64,000 nucleotides of DNA from Podocnemis expansa (GCA_007922195.1 ML681971.1:24206078-24270077), one strand, 5' to 3'; positions 1 to 11,212 are shown, counted from the first letter of the stretch. Made by a program: numbers and translations. Notes: a model not told the origin generated them from the sequence alone.

Positions 1-1721
1 GATGTTGTAAGAAAGATTAAACTCAAGACATATTAGCTGTAGCCTTACTTTACAACAGATAGAATACTCTTAAAAACCAGGAATATTTATTCTAAGTATG
101 TAATATGCTAAAGGCATAATTATTTTAGGAAGCAGTTCTAGTCCAGCCAAACATGCTGCATTCTACAGTTATAGAATTTTTTCCCCTCCCTTACATAAAC
201 AATTGCAGGAATTTGGTAGGATAGGCATGAATTCTGCAAAAAGTAGGAATAATTCTAAGACTGTTTCAAATCACAGCAATTATAACACTCCATAGGCTTT
301 AAGTTTCTGTATCTAAAAAACTGTGTAATTGGTGCCAGCATTTATGGGGCTTTTTATAATTGATTTAAGCAGTTTTAATAGCTTTATAAATCATTGTTTT
401 TAAATATCAGACAAAATCATTGTCACAACCAGTTTTTGTTTAAGAAACATTATACAATAATCTCATCAGTAGATCTCTAACTATATCACAAAGGAACCCT
501 CTTTACCCAGGATGTGTTGTCTCTGGTAACTTTAGTGAACAGCATGAAACTTTGATGAAATATTTAGCTAACCAGGCACACCAATCAAATGCTTAGATGG
601 GAAAATGTGGACAGGTGTACCTTTTTTCTTCTTTTTATCAAATCCAAAACTTTTTTTGTTTTCTTTTGTTTGAATACTGAATAAGTGGTAAACAAACATG
701 TTTACTTTTCTGTGTATGTAATTGGCATGCTAATGTTTCCTAATCCATAGTTTCTGGACCTCCCCCTGCCTCCAGGGAGATGCTAGCAGTAACCTAACAG
801 ATTAAAAAAAACCAACATGTTTATTCGTTTTGTGTGACCACTTCTAAGAAGCCCCATGAAGCCCATTTGGTGATAGTGTCCAGAATATATGCTTTTAATA
901 CATTTCTAAAAGAAGCAAACATACCCTCATTTTCCACTGCTCTGACTCTTTTGAAAGACGAAGATGTGTCTGTCATCAGTTTCTTCGGAAACTGTTCCTG
1001 TTTCGGTATACATTGTTCTATGAAAAATTCCGAGTTACGTTAATTCTCAATACTGGGAAGGTCACAGCTACAATGTAGCAGAATGGTAAAAAGGGGTTTA
1101 GAATCAGGTACAACTGAGACAATAACGTCTTTTACCTTTATGCTGCTTGTAGCAGGGGACAGAGCAACTACAAAGAAGAAAAATGACATTTTTAATTAAT
1201 GTCCAAGAGCCTGAGGAAGTGGGATTTCTCCCACAAAAGCTCATGCGCTACGTCAAGGCGTTAGTCTTTAGACGGGGCCCCGGCCTCCTCGTTTACTTTT
1301 AAAGGCTGTGCTCGAGCAGAAACTAACCACGCCGGTGCACCGACTCTCCGGTCTGCTCGCAGAGAAACCAAGCTCCCGGATAAGCCGCGGCCGCTCCCAG
1401 GAGCGGAGAAAGACATGTGTCCGCCCCATCCCCCCACCGCGGAGGTACGCCGCACTTCTGGCAAGAACACGGGGGAGCCCGACCTCTAGGCCCGCCTCGC
1501 AGGAGAGGAAAGGCCCGGCAGGCCCGAGGAGCCGCGAACAGGCTGGCCGGCTGAGAGGAAACACGGCCAGGGCTCGACTCCTGCGCCCAGCGCTGAGCCA
1601 GGCGGACGAGCCATGGCCAGGCCAGGAGGATCTGCGGGCGGTGAGCCCCCGCCGCGGACAGGAGGGACCGGGCCGGGGGAACCGGCTGCCTCCCGCCCTA
1701 CCCCGAGGGCCCGGCACTCAC
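1..1721 (-). other. Presumed intron 1 of the ZNHIT3-like gene
   Basis: This stretch lies downstream of the ZNHIT3 exon 1 donor on the minus strand, so it is inferred to be intron 1. Positions 1-1200 are AT-rich, and I could not find a second exon carrying the remaining zinc-binding cysteines on the minus strand. The small open frames here show no recognisable protein. From about 1250 the sequence turns GC-rich and joins the CpG island. Confidence 0.5.
1203..1275 (+). repeat. Penelope-like 3'-tail fragment at CpG island edge
   Basis: The string GAAGTGGGATTTCTCCCACA followed by AAAGCTCATGCG and then GTTAGTCTTTA matches the 3' tail of the Penelope-like element at 13.9-14.9 kb. It lacks the usual end (CCACAAGACTCCTTG) and runs straight into the GC-rich island. 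It is a truncated copy, now inside the presumed ZNHIT3 intron 1 next to the promoter. Confidence 0.75.
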
Positions 1722-1810
1722 TAGCGAGCCCGGCAGGCCGGGCAGCGGTACCGGGGGGCGCCGCGCGCCCCGCACACGCAACAGCCGCAGGGCCCCGTGC
1801 CCGCCTGCAT
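1722..1810 (-). CDS. ZNHIT3: ZNHIT3-like HIT zinc-finger protein, first coding exon (partial)
   Basis: On the minus strand the ATG at 1810-1808 opens 29 codons ending before a GTGAGTG donor (1721-1715), with two bases of a split codon. The encoded segment contains CCVCGARGAPRYRCPACRAR, and the split codon begins TA, so tyrosine follows. This is the first half of a HIT-type zinc finger (CxxC...YRCPxCRxxYC), and the YRCPACR wording is closest to ZNHIT3. Known role of the family: ZNHIT3 stabilises NUFIP1 during box C/D snoRNP assembly in the nucleus. The start codon has a purine at -3 and lies in a CpG island. The second half of the finger and the rest of the gene are outside, to the left. ZNHIT2 or ZNHIT6 are less likely from the spacing and residues. 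Confidence 0.8.
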
Positions 1811-1820
1811 GCCGCCCCGC

Positions 1821-1842
1821 CACGTGCGCGCTGCGCCTGCGC
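1821..1842 (-). promoter_or_regulatory. E-box and NRF1-like site upstream of ZNHIT3 start
   Basis: CACGTG at 1821-1826 and TGCGCCTGCGC at 1832-1842 lie 11-32 bases upstream of the ATG on the minus strand. The second is one base from the NRF1 consensus TGCGCATGCGC. NRF1 sites near start sites are common in housekeeping genes. Binding is inferred only from the motif. Confidence 0.5.
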
Positions 1843-1963
1843 GCCAGGGCCTCCTCCAGTCTCGCTCAGTCGCTCGCCCATCGCCTCCACCCTGCTCCGC
1901 TAATCCACCGCCGGGGCTGGAGCCGCTGAGCTCCCCCTGGCGGAGGCGCTCGGCGTAGCTCGG

Positions 1964-1989
1964 GCGGGGGCGGGGCCGGGGGCGGGGCC
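1964..1989. promoter_or_regulatory. Clustered GC boxes
   Basis: Three or four overlapping GGGCGG/GGGGCGGGG units occur about 155-180 bases upstream of the ZNHIT3 ATG. They are likely Sp1/KLF sites of the CpG-island promoter. Confidence 0.6.
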
Positions 1990-2829
1990 TGAGCCGGCTC
2001 CTCCCAGCCCGAGGCCGGCGCGCGGTGCTGCCTGGAGGCCGCCTGCAGCCTGCCTCGCCCCTCAGGGCTCCCTTCTTTGTCACCCACGGTGCTGACCGCC
2101 TTGGCTTCCCCTCTGAAGACAGCCTTTTGGGAAATGTTGCTCCTCAGGTACCTTGCAACAGCTGGTGCGTGCTCCTTCCTTTCAAGGCGGCAAATGAGCT
2201 GGTTCCAGGGTATTTACCAGGAACCCAGCAAAAAAAGAACTTTTACCCATCGCCTCCTTGAATGTTCGACTCCCCAGAGCAATGTCACACTCATTCATTT
2301 ACTGGGGAGAAAGCACTTTTGCAGGCCTGGGCCCCGAGACTTCACTCCCACAAGCCCAAAGCATGCCACCTCATCACTGCTATTTTCACTCCTCCAAGGG
2401 ACTCATACTTTTATGATGGAATCCAAGAACCCCTAAACTCTGCTTCTAAATCTCAAGCAGTTTCTCAGACAAGAAATTCATTTTTCCTCTTCTCTCTCCT
2501 AGTTTCCACTATCATTTGCTACATTTAGGATAACTCTACTTACATTTGAGGCTTTCGTATTGGCTTTCACTTGCATGAAAAGCACGGGCTTGCGGTTTCA
2601 GCAGTGTTGTGGAGTCAGATATTTTCTTTGATGCAATCTTGTTTATTTACAAGGAATGTACAAAGTCCTACTCCACAAAAAAGGGACTGAAAACAACGAC
2701 CAGCTTCTTAACTTACAGTTGCAGTTTCTCATTAGCTTTTTCCAGGCTCAAACTGTGCTCACAAATAACTTAATCCTGGGGCCCAAACTACATCTATTCC
2801 CATATAAAATATATTAAATCTTACTTATT

Positions 2830-2895
2830 ACTGTCCTCCTTCCACAGCTCTGTAAAGCACTTCGCAGTCTTAACTCCAATGTACAGATAAGGACA
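2830..2895 (+). repeat. MIR-type SINE fragment
   Basis: A short piece resembling the MIR core (AGCTCTGTAAAGCACTTCGC then ACAGATAAGG). Its right side is cut by the hAT-like insertion that follows. The rest of 2100-2830 shows no feature I can support. Confidence 0.4.
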
Positions 2896-2903
2896 GCATA
2901 TAT

Positions 2904-3089
2904 TAGGTGTGGCTGAACTGTGGCTTGGGAGCCACCTGTGGCTCTTGAATGAAAAAGTGTGGCTCACGGAAGAACGTCAGCAAATCAACTGAGTAGGTAA
3001 AAGTATATGGCTATGTGCCTCAGTGTGGTTCATGAAGATTTAATAATCAACTTGTGTGGCTCTTGAGTTCCATAAGTTTGGCCACCCCG
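2904..3089. mobile_element. hAT-like MITE with perfect 8-bp target duplication
   Basis: A 186-bp element with related ends (AGGTGTGGCTGAACTGTGGC at left, TTTGGCCACCCC at right). It is flanked by a perfect 8-bp duplication, GCATATAT, at 2896-2903 and 3090-3097. It is non-coding. The 8-bp duplication points to hAT transposase mobilisation in trans. Confidence 0.8.
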
Positions 3090-3283
3090 GCATATATGTT
3101 CAAAGAAATTTTAACCCCTCACATTTCTTAAAGGAAGGAGTTATAGTTTTAACTTATATTTCCTTGTACACCTATTGGATTTAAGACTGTATGGTAGTTT
3201 ATACAAATAGGTTAAAAATTGGTCTTTTCTTCAAGCAACCCACAACTGAAAGCACGTCCCTTTCCATAAACTACCAGAGATGT

Positions 3284-3682
3284 CAGGGCTGGCCCAAGGT
3301 TTTTTGGCACCCTAAGCCATGTGCAATTTTGGTACCGCCGCAGCCAGGGAGTAGTGCCACCAGCAGGCTCCAGCCCCAGCTGGGGAGCAGTGATGCAGGC
3401 GGGGGTCCAGTCCCAGCACCACAACTGGAATTCCCCCCCCCCCCACTGGTGCCTCCACCAGTCTTCTAACTCCAGTGTCCCTTACCCCCCCCCCCAAACC
3501 ATCACCCTAGACCAACTACCCCCTTACCTTTTCTGGAGCAGAGCCAGCTGAAAGACAGCTTTCTGCCTTGCTCTGCCCTAGGCTACATGCCTAAGCAGGG
3601 CATGATAGGCTTGCTGGCTCCAGCCCAGCCCTTGGTGCTCCCAGCAACTGCCTAGGTCACCTCTATTGAAGGAACAGCCCTG
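3284..3682. mobile_element. hAT-like nonautonomous element
   Basis: A 399-bp element opening CAGGGCTGGC and closing ACAGCCCTG. The flanking 8-bp duplication matches at 7 of 8 bases (AGAGATGT at 3276-3283, ATAGATGT at 3683-3690). It is GC-rich, contains two poly-C runs, and encodes no recognisable protein. From 3690 to 4970 I see only unique-looking AT-rich sequence. Confidence 0.75.
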
Positions 3683-4971
3683 ATAGATGTTGCTTTAATC
3701 CTCCTTGTAAAGAGGAAGTGCACTGTTTTCCCCATAGTCCTGCTCTGGAGAGGCTTGTAGTGAGAAACAGAGGAGTCCTTCTACACAATCCTTATAACTC
3801 TTCTCCCTTCCCCACTCTTTTTCTCCATTTTTGCTGGGTTACTGATGGGTCTGGAGAGTCATTAGCTAAGAAGAAATGGATTTGAAGATGAGATTCTTGA
3901 AACACTCTGATGTTTAGATGGACAAAGAGAGAGGTGGTCTTCCAGATTAGAAGGAAAAGTTAGGTGATTTCCTATTGTCTTTGAAAAAAGAGGGATTCTG
4001 AAAAGAAAAAGAAGTCTAGTAATGGAGAGGCTACTAGAGAGAACCACAGGTTCTGTACTGCAGTTATGGTAATAATCTACTACATGTAGTGACATATTTC
4101 TGGAAGGAATCCCTTTATAAGCCAGGTCAAAGGGGTGCAAGCTATAGACTACATTACATATTTTTCAAGACATAACTCACTGCACATTACTGTTGGCTGA
4201 GCAACAAGTCTCAGTTTCATATGAGCTGATTTGAAAGCTAGTGTACATGAGTTTTGACTGAAAACAAGTAGGGGGGAGAAGGGACCCCCTAAAAGGCAAC
4301 ATGATAATCTAAAGCAAACATTTACTGCTTTGCACAGTTAATGTTTAAACCAAATGAATGTTAGTTACCAGAGTTCATCTTACAGCCTTGGTGGTACAAA
4401 ATACAAGAACACTCACTACTCACAAGATCAGTCATGAATTGGTAAAGGACAGTTTCATTTTGGGCGGTGCCCCTGGATTTATGAGGTGCCTTTGTTTTGC
4501 ACCATAAATAATTAGGAGAAGTGGCTGGCAGTACTTCAGGCTTATCAACATGCTGATGAGGAAACTGAAATTTGCACTTAGATACCACAGTAATAAGCAT
4601 ATTATAAATACCCAGACATAGTATTTTACTTCAGATTTTTAGCACTGCATCTATATTCCTCTGAAACTATTCATCCTAGAAGATTACTTGCAAATTCTGC
4701 TTTCCTTACTCTCAAGTTTACAGTGGAGAACACAGCTGCCCTCTTGTGATGTTCTATGTGGACTGCCCATTTCACACCCATGTTATCTCTAGCTTTCTAT
4801 TTCTGGATGAGTCTTAAGATACTAACAAAGCCTGGATACAATGAATGTAGGGTATGGCATAAGGCTCTTCTGTTTCACCAGGCTTTTACAGAGGTGGCTA
4901 CGAGGAGGAACCTGAATTCAGTTATGGAGTGGGAAGGAGGAGAAAATGAGTTGGAGGTCAGTTTCCTAATG

Positions 4972-5894
4972 CAGTGGTTCCCAAACTTTTCTCTTCTAGG
5001 CCACACCTTGAGGCCTTCAGTTATGCCGTGGCACACTGCCATGACAAAAATCATGAATATTCAAATTAACATGAATATTCATGAGCCATGGCACTGTGTT
5101 TTGGGGCCGCAGTTGGGGGCTCCAGCTCAGGGAACCCCCCCCAGCCTGGCCACATGGGGCCGCTGCCCATGGCCAGCTCCAGCTCAGGGACCCTCCCCCC
5201 CTGCAGCTGGGGACATTTGGGCTGCCGGCTGCAGCTTTGGGAAACCCACCAGCCGGGGGTCTCATGGCACTGCCTCCAACAGCAATGGCTCTGGCTCCGG
5301 AAAACCCCTGGGCTGAGGCCAAATGGCCTCTTCCCCCCACCCAGGACCTTATAGGGCCTCAGCCGTGGCTCTGGCTTTGGGGAACACCCCTGGCCCTGAC
5401 CACATGGGGCCCCACCCAGGGCTGTCTCTAGGGGGGTGCAGAGCCCCCCCCAACCCCGGCACTGGGGGGCAGGGCCAGCCAGCCCAGGGGAGGGGTAGAT
5501 GCCTATGGTGCTCCCCCCATGCCGGGGACTGGGTGAGCAGCCAAAAGGGCATCCTGCAACAGCGGTCGGGCCACCCCTCCCCCCCGCCACACACGCTGCA
5601 GGGAGCCCAGAGCAGTGTGCGTAGCAGGGGAAGACTGGCAGCGCTGCACCAGGCTGCCCTTTTGGCCACTCACCCGGGCAGCCGCTCTTGTCCCTACCCT
5701 AGGGAGGACCTTACCTCCACCATGGCTCTGGGGAACTCCTCCCACTCCCCGGCTGGGACCACATGGGGCATCTGCCACGGCTCCAGCTTCAGCTGCGGGA
5801 ACGCCCCCAGCCGTGGCCACATGGGGCCTCCGCCGCGGCTCAGGCTCCACGGCACACCAGGGGAGTTGGCATGCACACTGGTTGGGAACCACTG
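4972..5894. mobile_element. hAT-like nonautonomous element, 0.9 kb
   Basis: A 923-bp GC-rich block with terminal inverted repeats CAGTGGTTCCCAA / TTGGGAACCACTG. The 8-bp duplication is TCCTAATG (4964-4971) and ACCTAATG (5895-5902), 7 of 8 matching. The interior is made of diverged, repeated phrases around CCACATGGGGC and CTCCAGCTCAGGG. Overlapping open frames of 100-190 codons arise from this GC-rich repetition and match no transposase. Confidence 0.85.
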
Positions 5895-6044
5895 ACCTAA
5901 TGTATTTCTGCATGTATACTTTAGCAATTAGGTATCTTAGAGAGAAACCTTTCTAAATTTGAAAAGAATAAATAATCTGGATTCCTAGTTACAGGACCTT
6001 CTTCTGCTTCCTATTTTTATTTACACATCCTAAACCAAATTGAT

Positions 6045-6240
6045 ACCCCATTGTGGGAGGCACTGCACACTCACAGAACAGGACACAGTTCCTACTGCTA
6101 AGTTTGCCATCTAAAGAGACAAAGCCTGAGTGGAGAAATAGAAGCACAGTTAAGTGAAATGATTTGTTTGAAGTCACACATCAAGGACAATGCCAGAAAG
6201 AGAACACCAGTCTCCTGGTGCACTAGTCACCAGACCAGAT
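6045..6240 (+). repeat. MIR-type SINE
   Basis: Diverged MIR core and tail: AGCACAGTTAAGTGA, AAGTCACACATCAAGG and the closing GGTGCACTAGTCACC, in the usual order. Confidence 0.6.
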
Positions 6241-6273
6241 TTCCCTCAACTTAAAGCAATGAATTTTGCTCTT

Positions 6274-6352
6274 GACTTCCATTGGTACAGCATTGGGCTT
6301 GAATAAAAGATGTTCTAGCAGTACAAAGTTTTATTTGCAAATTGCCAGGTTG
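6274..6352 (+). repeat. 79-bp direct repeat, copy 1
   Basis: This 79-bp stretch (from GACTTCCATTGGTACAGCAT to TTGCCAGGTTG) recurs 1036 bp downstream with a single mismatch. The intervening sequence is AT-rich and unique. It is far less diverged than the surrounding repeats. Confidence 0.9.
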
Positions 6353-7309
6353 CGATTAAATTTTCTTTGAAGGGCCCTCTGACTAGGTTCCAACCCTTTG
6401 TTATATTGCTTTTAAAAGAATTTCAATATCTTTTACAATCAGCATCACAGATAAATGGTAAGTTAAATATGTTGATTGCTACATCTCAGCTTGCCAAGGT
6501 CAACATGGATGTTAATGCAGTTAAACATAATAAATATCACTCACTGGTTTATCTTTATAATCTGCCCTTTAGGAGGCTTTGTTTTTAATCTCCTGATTTA
6601 AACTCAGGTTGAAATATAATTAGTGAGAAGCAGATGCTTAGATGTTTACATATAATTTCTGAAATACAGTTAGGAATACAGTACTATTTAAAAGAAATGG
6701 AAGAGAATTTGTTCTACTTGACTTCTATGACACTTTTACATCATTTATTTTAATGCGTTATTTATTATTGTTTACTTGGTATTGTCATTTCCTTAAAAGT
6801 AATGGATGGATTTCAAATGTTTGCTTAAAAACACCTCCCAATTTTTCCATATTATACAGTCAGTCAAAACATCTTTTGATACCAATATCCAACTAAATTG
6901 TTGATCTGTAAATGTTATTGAACTTACCTATTTACCTATATGTTGAATTAATGGAGGCACATCACCATCATATTAAAATAAACATGCTGTTTCAGATTCT
7001 CTCAAGAAAAGGCTGATGATATTTAAGGAAAAATTCACCTAAGCCTTTAATGGTTTCAGAGTTATAATTAAAAACAAAGAAAACACCACCACCCAAAACC
7101 AAACAAAAACACCTTGAAATTTATAAAACTAAATAGCTTTTCCCTAAAACTTCCAACCTGCAATACAAGGGTTGATTTTCAAATTATTATTTTACTTCGG
7201 ATTATGTATTTGTTTTGTGACTATGAATCCACATTACTGTATTTTCATATACCAGATGATGTCCCTTTAAGCAGCCTGTTTAATATAAAAGGTGAGCTTC
7301 TATAATAAG

Positions 7310-7388
7310 GACTTCCAGTGGTACAGCATTGGGCTTGAATAAAAGATGTTCTAGCAGTACAAAGTTTTATTTGCAAATTGCCAGGTTG
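7310..7388 (+). repeat. 79-bp direct repeat, copy 2
   Basis: Second copy of the 79-bp repeat, 78 of 79 bases identical to 6274-6352. No open frame or structured RNA is evident. The region 7390-8800 is AT-rich and shows nothing else I can name. Confidence 0.9.
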
Positions 7389-8814
7389 AGATTTCTGAAT
7401 TCAAAACCATGCACGTGATATTAGAGGACTATCTCAGACCACTCAATATGTACAATAATATCACAAAAGTTTATTCTGAACATTAAAATACATAGCTCAA
7501 AATTAATTTTTCATCTTTAAGTCTACTTAAGGAAATAAGAAAAAATAAACTATTCAAGTAATCAGTTTTCAGGGAAAACCCTTCCTCTTTCTAATTAAAT
7601 GCAGATGAACAATGTTTTAATACCAGTTCTAAAATGTTTACTCTTTTTATTTAAAAGCCAAAAACAATTTTCTTGGTACACAATTAGCTTCATTGTAGAT
7701 TTGGCATTTTGTTCAAACTGAAGTGTGTTTTTCAACTGAGGTTATAGTTTAACTTTTAAAGTGGAGTAGCGTGAGATGTAGAATTATGAAAAAAAAGGAA
7801 GAAAGTATAGGATCATAAATGTTTCACAAAAATTCTATTCAACTATATTTTACAGTCAAAAGGGCAACAGTAACCTATGTTGTGTGCTATGTTAACAGAA
7901 AATAAATATAACATTTTTGCACACAGAACTGGCTTTGAATAAATAGCTGGAGCTTCACATTTTTTTTCTATTTCTGAAAATTTTCTTGCAAATGATCAAA
8001 GTCTCCTTTAAAGAACACAAAACAGTACAAAAAGCATTAAAATTTAGTAGTAATGTAAGCACAGCAGAGTTATGTTGCCAAATGCAAAGGAAAAAATATC
8101 AATTCATTTATTTTTCTCTCAGTGCAAAATGAATCTTATGTTTTCAATAAAGGGACAGAAAAATCATGCATACAGAGAAGAATTGTCAGCACACAAATAA
8201 CTGCTACTCATAAATCCTGTGTTCAGGGTCAAGGATTAATTACATAATCAAGTGAAGTTAAAATAATGTAAAAATTAAAAAAATGATTGATTTATCTCAC
8301 AAGACTCTTTCCTTTCAAAATATCAGCATTGCTATTTTATCACAGCCAGACAAACAGGTCATTCAGAGAAACAACAGATCTTTTGAATGATTGAATTTTT
8401 ATAGTCCAATAACAAAAGCAGGCTAAAGTTCATTACCAGTTTTTTGCTCATTAAAAAAGCCTTCCTTGTTTGGGTTTTCCGCTTCCCTATGTATTCAGTA
8501 CAAATTTTCCCACAGATGCATTACAAAGCCAGGACCCAAACATTTCAGATCAGTGATGATGGTTCCTATGGAAGAGTTAAACTGCCCAAGCACTGCCTCT
8601 GCCAAAGTAGCAACAGGGACCTGTCCACTTGCACTAGTTCTGAAATTGTCCATAGTTATAGTAGGTTAATCTTTGGCATGCTAAAACCAGACTGTAACTT
8701 TACAAGAAAGAACCATAGTTTATCTGAAGAGCTACAAGCATACAGAAATTTTATTAGCAACTTACACAAATACACTGAATGTGTTATGTGACTCGTACAC
8801 AATTCCAATCTAAA

Positions 8815-9783
8815 TCAAATATTCCCAATGACTTGCACTTGGATGCGGTTGCTGGCAGGGCACTTAAAAAACTTAAGCTTACTCCCCAGTGTTTTGACTT
8901 GGAGAGTGTATATGACAGGGTTACCCAAAGAGTTCATGGTAATCAACATAGCAGTACAGTTTCGAAACACATAAACACTTGGATACAGATCAGTGGGGCA
9001 TAAATGGTTGGCTGCATCTAACACAACTCCTGCAAAAAAAGGTGCATAGGAAACCAGTGCCAGAACCCAGATAAAGACACTAGTTCTGGCAACCTGTACT
9101 TCAGCTGATTTGTAAGTGCCACTGACTTGTCCATTTGCTCCTACTGTGAACTTCTGTTTCCTCAGGATGACAATGATGCTAAGGTAGGTGAACAGAGGCA
9201 AGATAAAGGCCACCACACAGTTGGGGACAGTGATGAAGATGAGATAATCAACACAAAAGGGGCTGTAGAGAGCAGAGATGTTTTCCTTGTTGTGCAAACA
9301 GTTCCACCCCACTAGCGGTATACATCCCAAAAAAAAGGCAAGTGCCCAGTTAATTAAAGCTGCAGCCAAAGACTGGTTTCTGGAAACTCTGCATCTCATC
9401 CGGAGGCTTTCAGCCACAGCCATGTAGCGCTCAATACCAATGCTGACTAAGTTATAGATGGTGGACAGAATAGATATAGTATAAAAGGTATAAGCAATAA
9501 GGATATCCTTGGATCCAAAAATTGTGCTTTCTGGGTTAGTGATGAATAGCATTGAAATCCAAAAACCTGAAGAGCTGGTGAGAAGGTCAGACAAAGCCAA
9601 ATTGCAGAAAAGAATAAAGATGGGTTTATGCAGATCCTTTGCAGACAATATGGTAACGATGACCACACAGTTGAAGATCACAGATGTTATGTTAATTATC
9701 AGTTGAGGGATGCCCAGTGCAAGGACTAGATCTAAGCTCCAGATTTCAGTGCTGTTGACAGAACAGTTTGGGTATTTGTTCAT
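8815..9783 (-). CDS. Intronless class A G protein-coupled receptor, lysophospholipid/cannabinoid-like
   Basis: An uninterrupted 322-residue seven-helix receptor. I chose the ATG at 9783 because the residues before it are not receptor-like, while those after it carry two N-glycosylation sites (N6-C-S, N10-S-T). An in-frame ATG lies 15 codons upstream. Rough helices: TM1 24-48, TM2 53-77 (NLALSD, D66), TM3 92-115, TM4 135-158, TM5 170-197, TM6 222-245, TM7 260-285 (NPVIY 278-282). The DRY motif is ERY (118-120). CWxP is replaced by SYAP (235-238). TM3 has no cysteine at its extracellular end, and loop 2 instead holds GWNC (159-162) plus C177. That pattern is known from S1P, LPA and cannabinoid receptors. 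C298 after helix 8 may be palmitoylated. It should be a plasma-membrane receptor; ligand unknown. The nearest neighbours are ZNHIT3 and CA4, which are functionally unrelated. Confidence 0.9.
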   Translation of the reverse strand: MNKYPNCSVNSTEIWSLDLVLALGIPQLIINITSVIFNCVVIVTILSAKDLHKPIFILFCNLALSDLLTSSSGFWISMLFITNPESTIFGSKDILIAYTFYTISILSTIYNLVSIGIERYMAVAESLRMRCRVSRNQSLAAALINWALAFFLGCIPLVGWNCLHNKENISALYSPFCVDYLIFITVPNCVVAFILPLFTYLSIIVILRKQKFTVGANGQVSGTYKSAEVQVARTSVFIWVLALVSYAPFFAGVVLDAANHLCPTDLYPSVYVFRNCTAMLITMNSLGNPVIYTLQVKTLGSKLKFFKCPASNRIQVQVIGNI

Positions 9784-10309
9784 GGTAGAAAATGCAATTT
9801 TAAAGTACCAAAAATACTCTTTGTACATCCCATGAGAGTGAATAAAACAAGCTATATTATTGCCTCTGTATTCTGTAGTTCAAAAATTAATCTTTTGGAT
9901 GAAGTTTCTGCTGCCACATCATCTTCCTAATAATGGATTAAAAGTCAACCCTTGGTGCATTTAAGCACCTTTGTAATCAATTGAGGGACATGGCTAAAGC
10001 CCTCCAGGTTGCTAGGATAGCCAAAGGTGACAGACATATTCAATAAAGTATCATTCATCTGCCTATGGCAACCTTCCTGGACCCACAGCAACCTTTATCA
10101 AGCAGTAAATATTTACTGCCTACAGTCAAATTATATGATCAGATTAGTAACTGTAAAATCTCTGATGGTATCCAAAAAAAGAAACTAATGTGAATTCAGG
10201 CTCTGATTCATTTATAGATGAGACAGAGCTAAAACAGATAAGCTGTAAAATGTACTATCGTAATATTAAAGGAACATGTCATTGGGTGGAAATTAAATGT
10301 GGAAAACAA

Positions 10310-10455
10310 CATTTTAGTTTCTTTGTCCTGAGCCCCAATCCAGCAAAGCACTTAAAAACATGCTTAAAGTTAAGACTGTAAATAGTCTCATTGATTTCAG
10401 CAGAATTCTCCTGTACTTAAAGTTAAGCATGTGCTTACATACTTCTGCTAGTTCA
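10310..10455. repeat. Unclassified interspersed repeat (internally inverted)
   Basis: The phrase CACTTAAAAACATGCTTAAAG near 10350 is mirrored by CTTAAAGTTAAGCATGTGCT near 10420, an imperfect inverted arrangement. It looks like an old MITE or SINE. I cannot assign a family. Confidence 0.4.
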
Positions 10456-11212
10456 GGGCCCTGGTCTTCCTTTAATTCAATTTCTTTGTAGAAAAAATGC
10501 CAAATAATTGCCAAGCTTTCATTTCAGAGCAAATCTTAAAGCCACTAAGATCCTGGATAGTTTGTAGACCTTTAGTAGTAGCTTCTTAATTGAAATCCAC
10601 CATTCTCTAGATCTGCTATGAGTCTGTGCTAATTTCCTAATCCAGTCTCTCACACACAGCTGTGAACTATAATTTCACCTCAGAATGATTTTAAAGTGAT
10701 TACACCTACCAACAATGTGATAGTCATTGAAGCTTCCCTACAACATAGCTTCCCCTGACTTAAAATTAAAAATTTCTTATGCACAAAAATTATATAATTC
10801 AGGTGTGCATGTGCTAATAAATTACATAAAGAATACATCTGAATTTCTAATAGCAAGATGATAGACAGGACCAACAATATAGCAGTTAAATGCCTCTTGT
10901 TCTCACAGTTGTAATTTGTCTGAACAGTAATGGTTCAGTATTTCTAAGAGCAGTACGGTTATGGTAAAACAACATATGCCAAAGCCTGCAATCAAATCCC
11001 CTTGCAATGTCCCAGAGAGGTCCATGCAGGTGGAAGGGTTTTCCAATATAGAGCTAAAGCCTATGTTTGCAGAAACAATTGTTTCATGACCAACAGCTAA
11101 ATATAATGGGCCCAAGCCTCATCTGTCTTGCACTGGTGCAAACCATGAGCAGCTGCACTGTTTTCTTTTTGAAGTTAAACTATGTGTTGAAAAAGAAAGT
11201 CTATTAGTAGGA

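Larger units (their letters stand above)
1250..2100. promoter_or_regulatory. CpG island promoter
   Basis: This is the only block in the window that is both GC-rich and dense in undepleted CpG. Other GC-rich blocks here are transposons poor in CpG. It surrounds the ZNHIT3-like first exon. It contains several GC boxes at 1964-1989, a CACGTG E-box at 1821-1826 and an NRF1-like palindrome at 1832-1842. These features suit a TATA-less housekeeping promoter firing leftwards. Rightward divergent transcription is possible but not shown. Confidence 0.85.

Noticed and set aside
1261..2436. Many overlapping frames of 70-150 codons in the CpG island
   Set aside because: They overlap in several frames on both strands with arginine/proline/glycine bias. 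Only the short ZNHIT3-like segment contains a real motif.
4756..5316. 186-codon plus-strand frame, with several overlapping frames to 5956
   Set aside because: It starts in unique sequence and runs into the hAT-like element at 4972. Multiple overlapping frames on both strands show it is a GC-content artefact.
8444..8791. 115-codon plus-strand frame beside the receptor gene
   Set aside because: No recognisable domain; it lies in the AT-rich 3' flank of the receptor and is probably chance.
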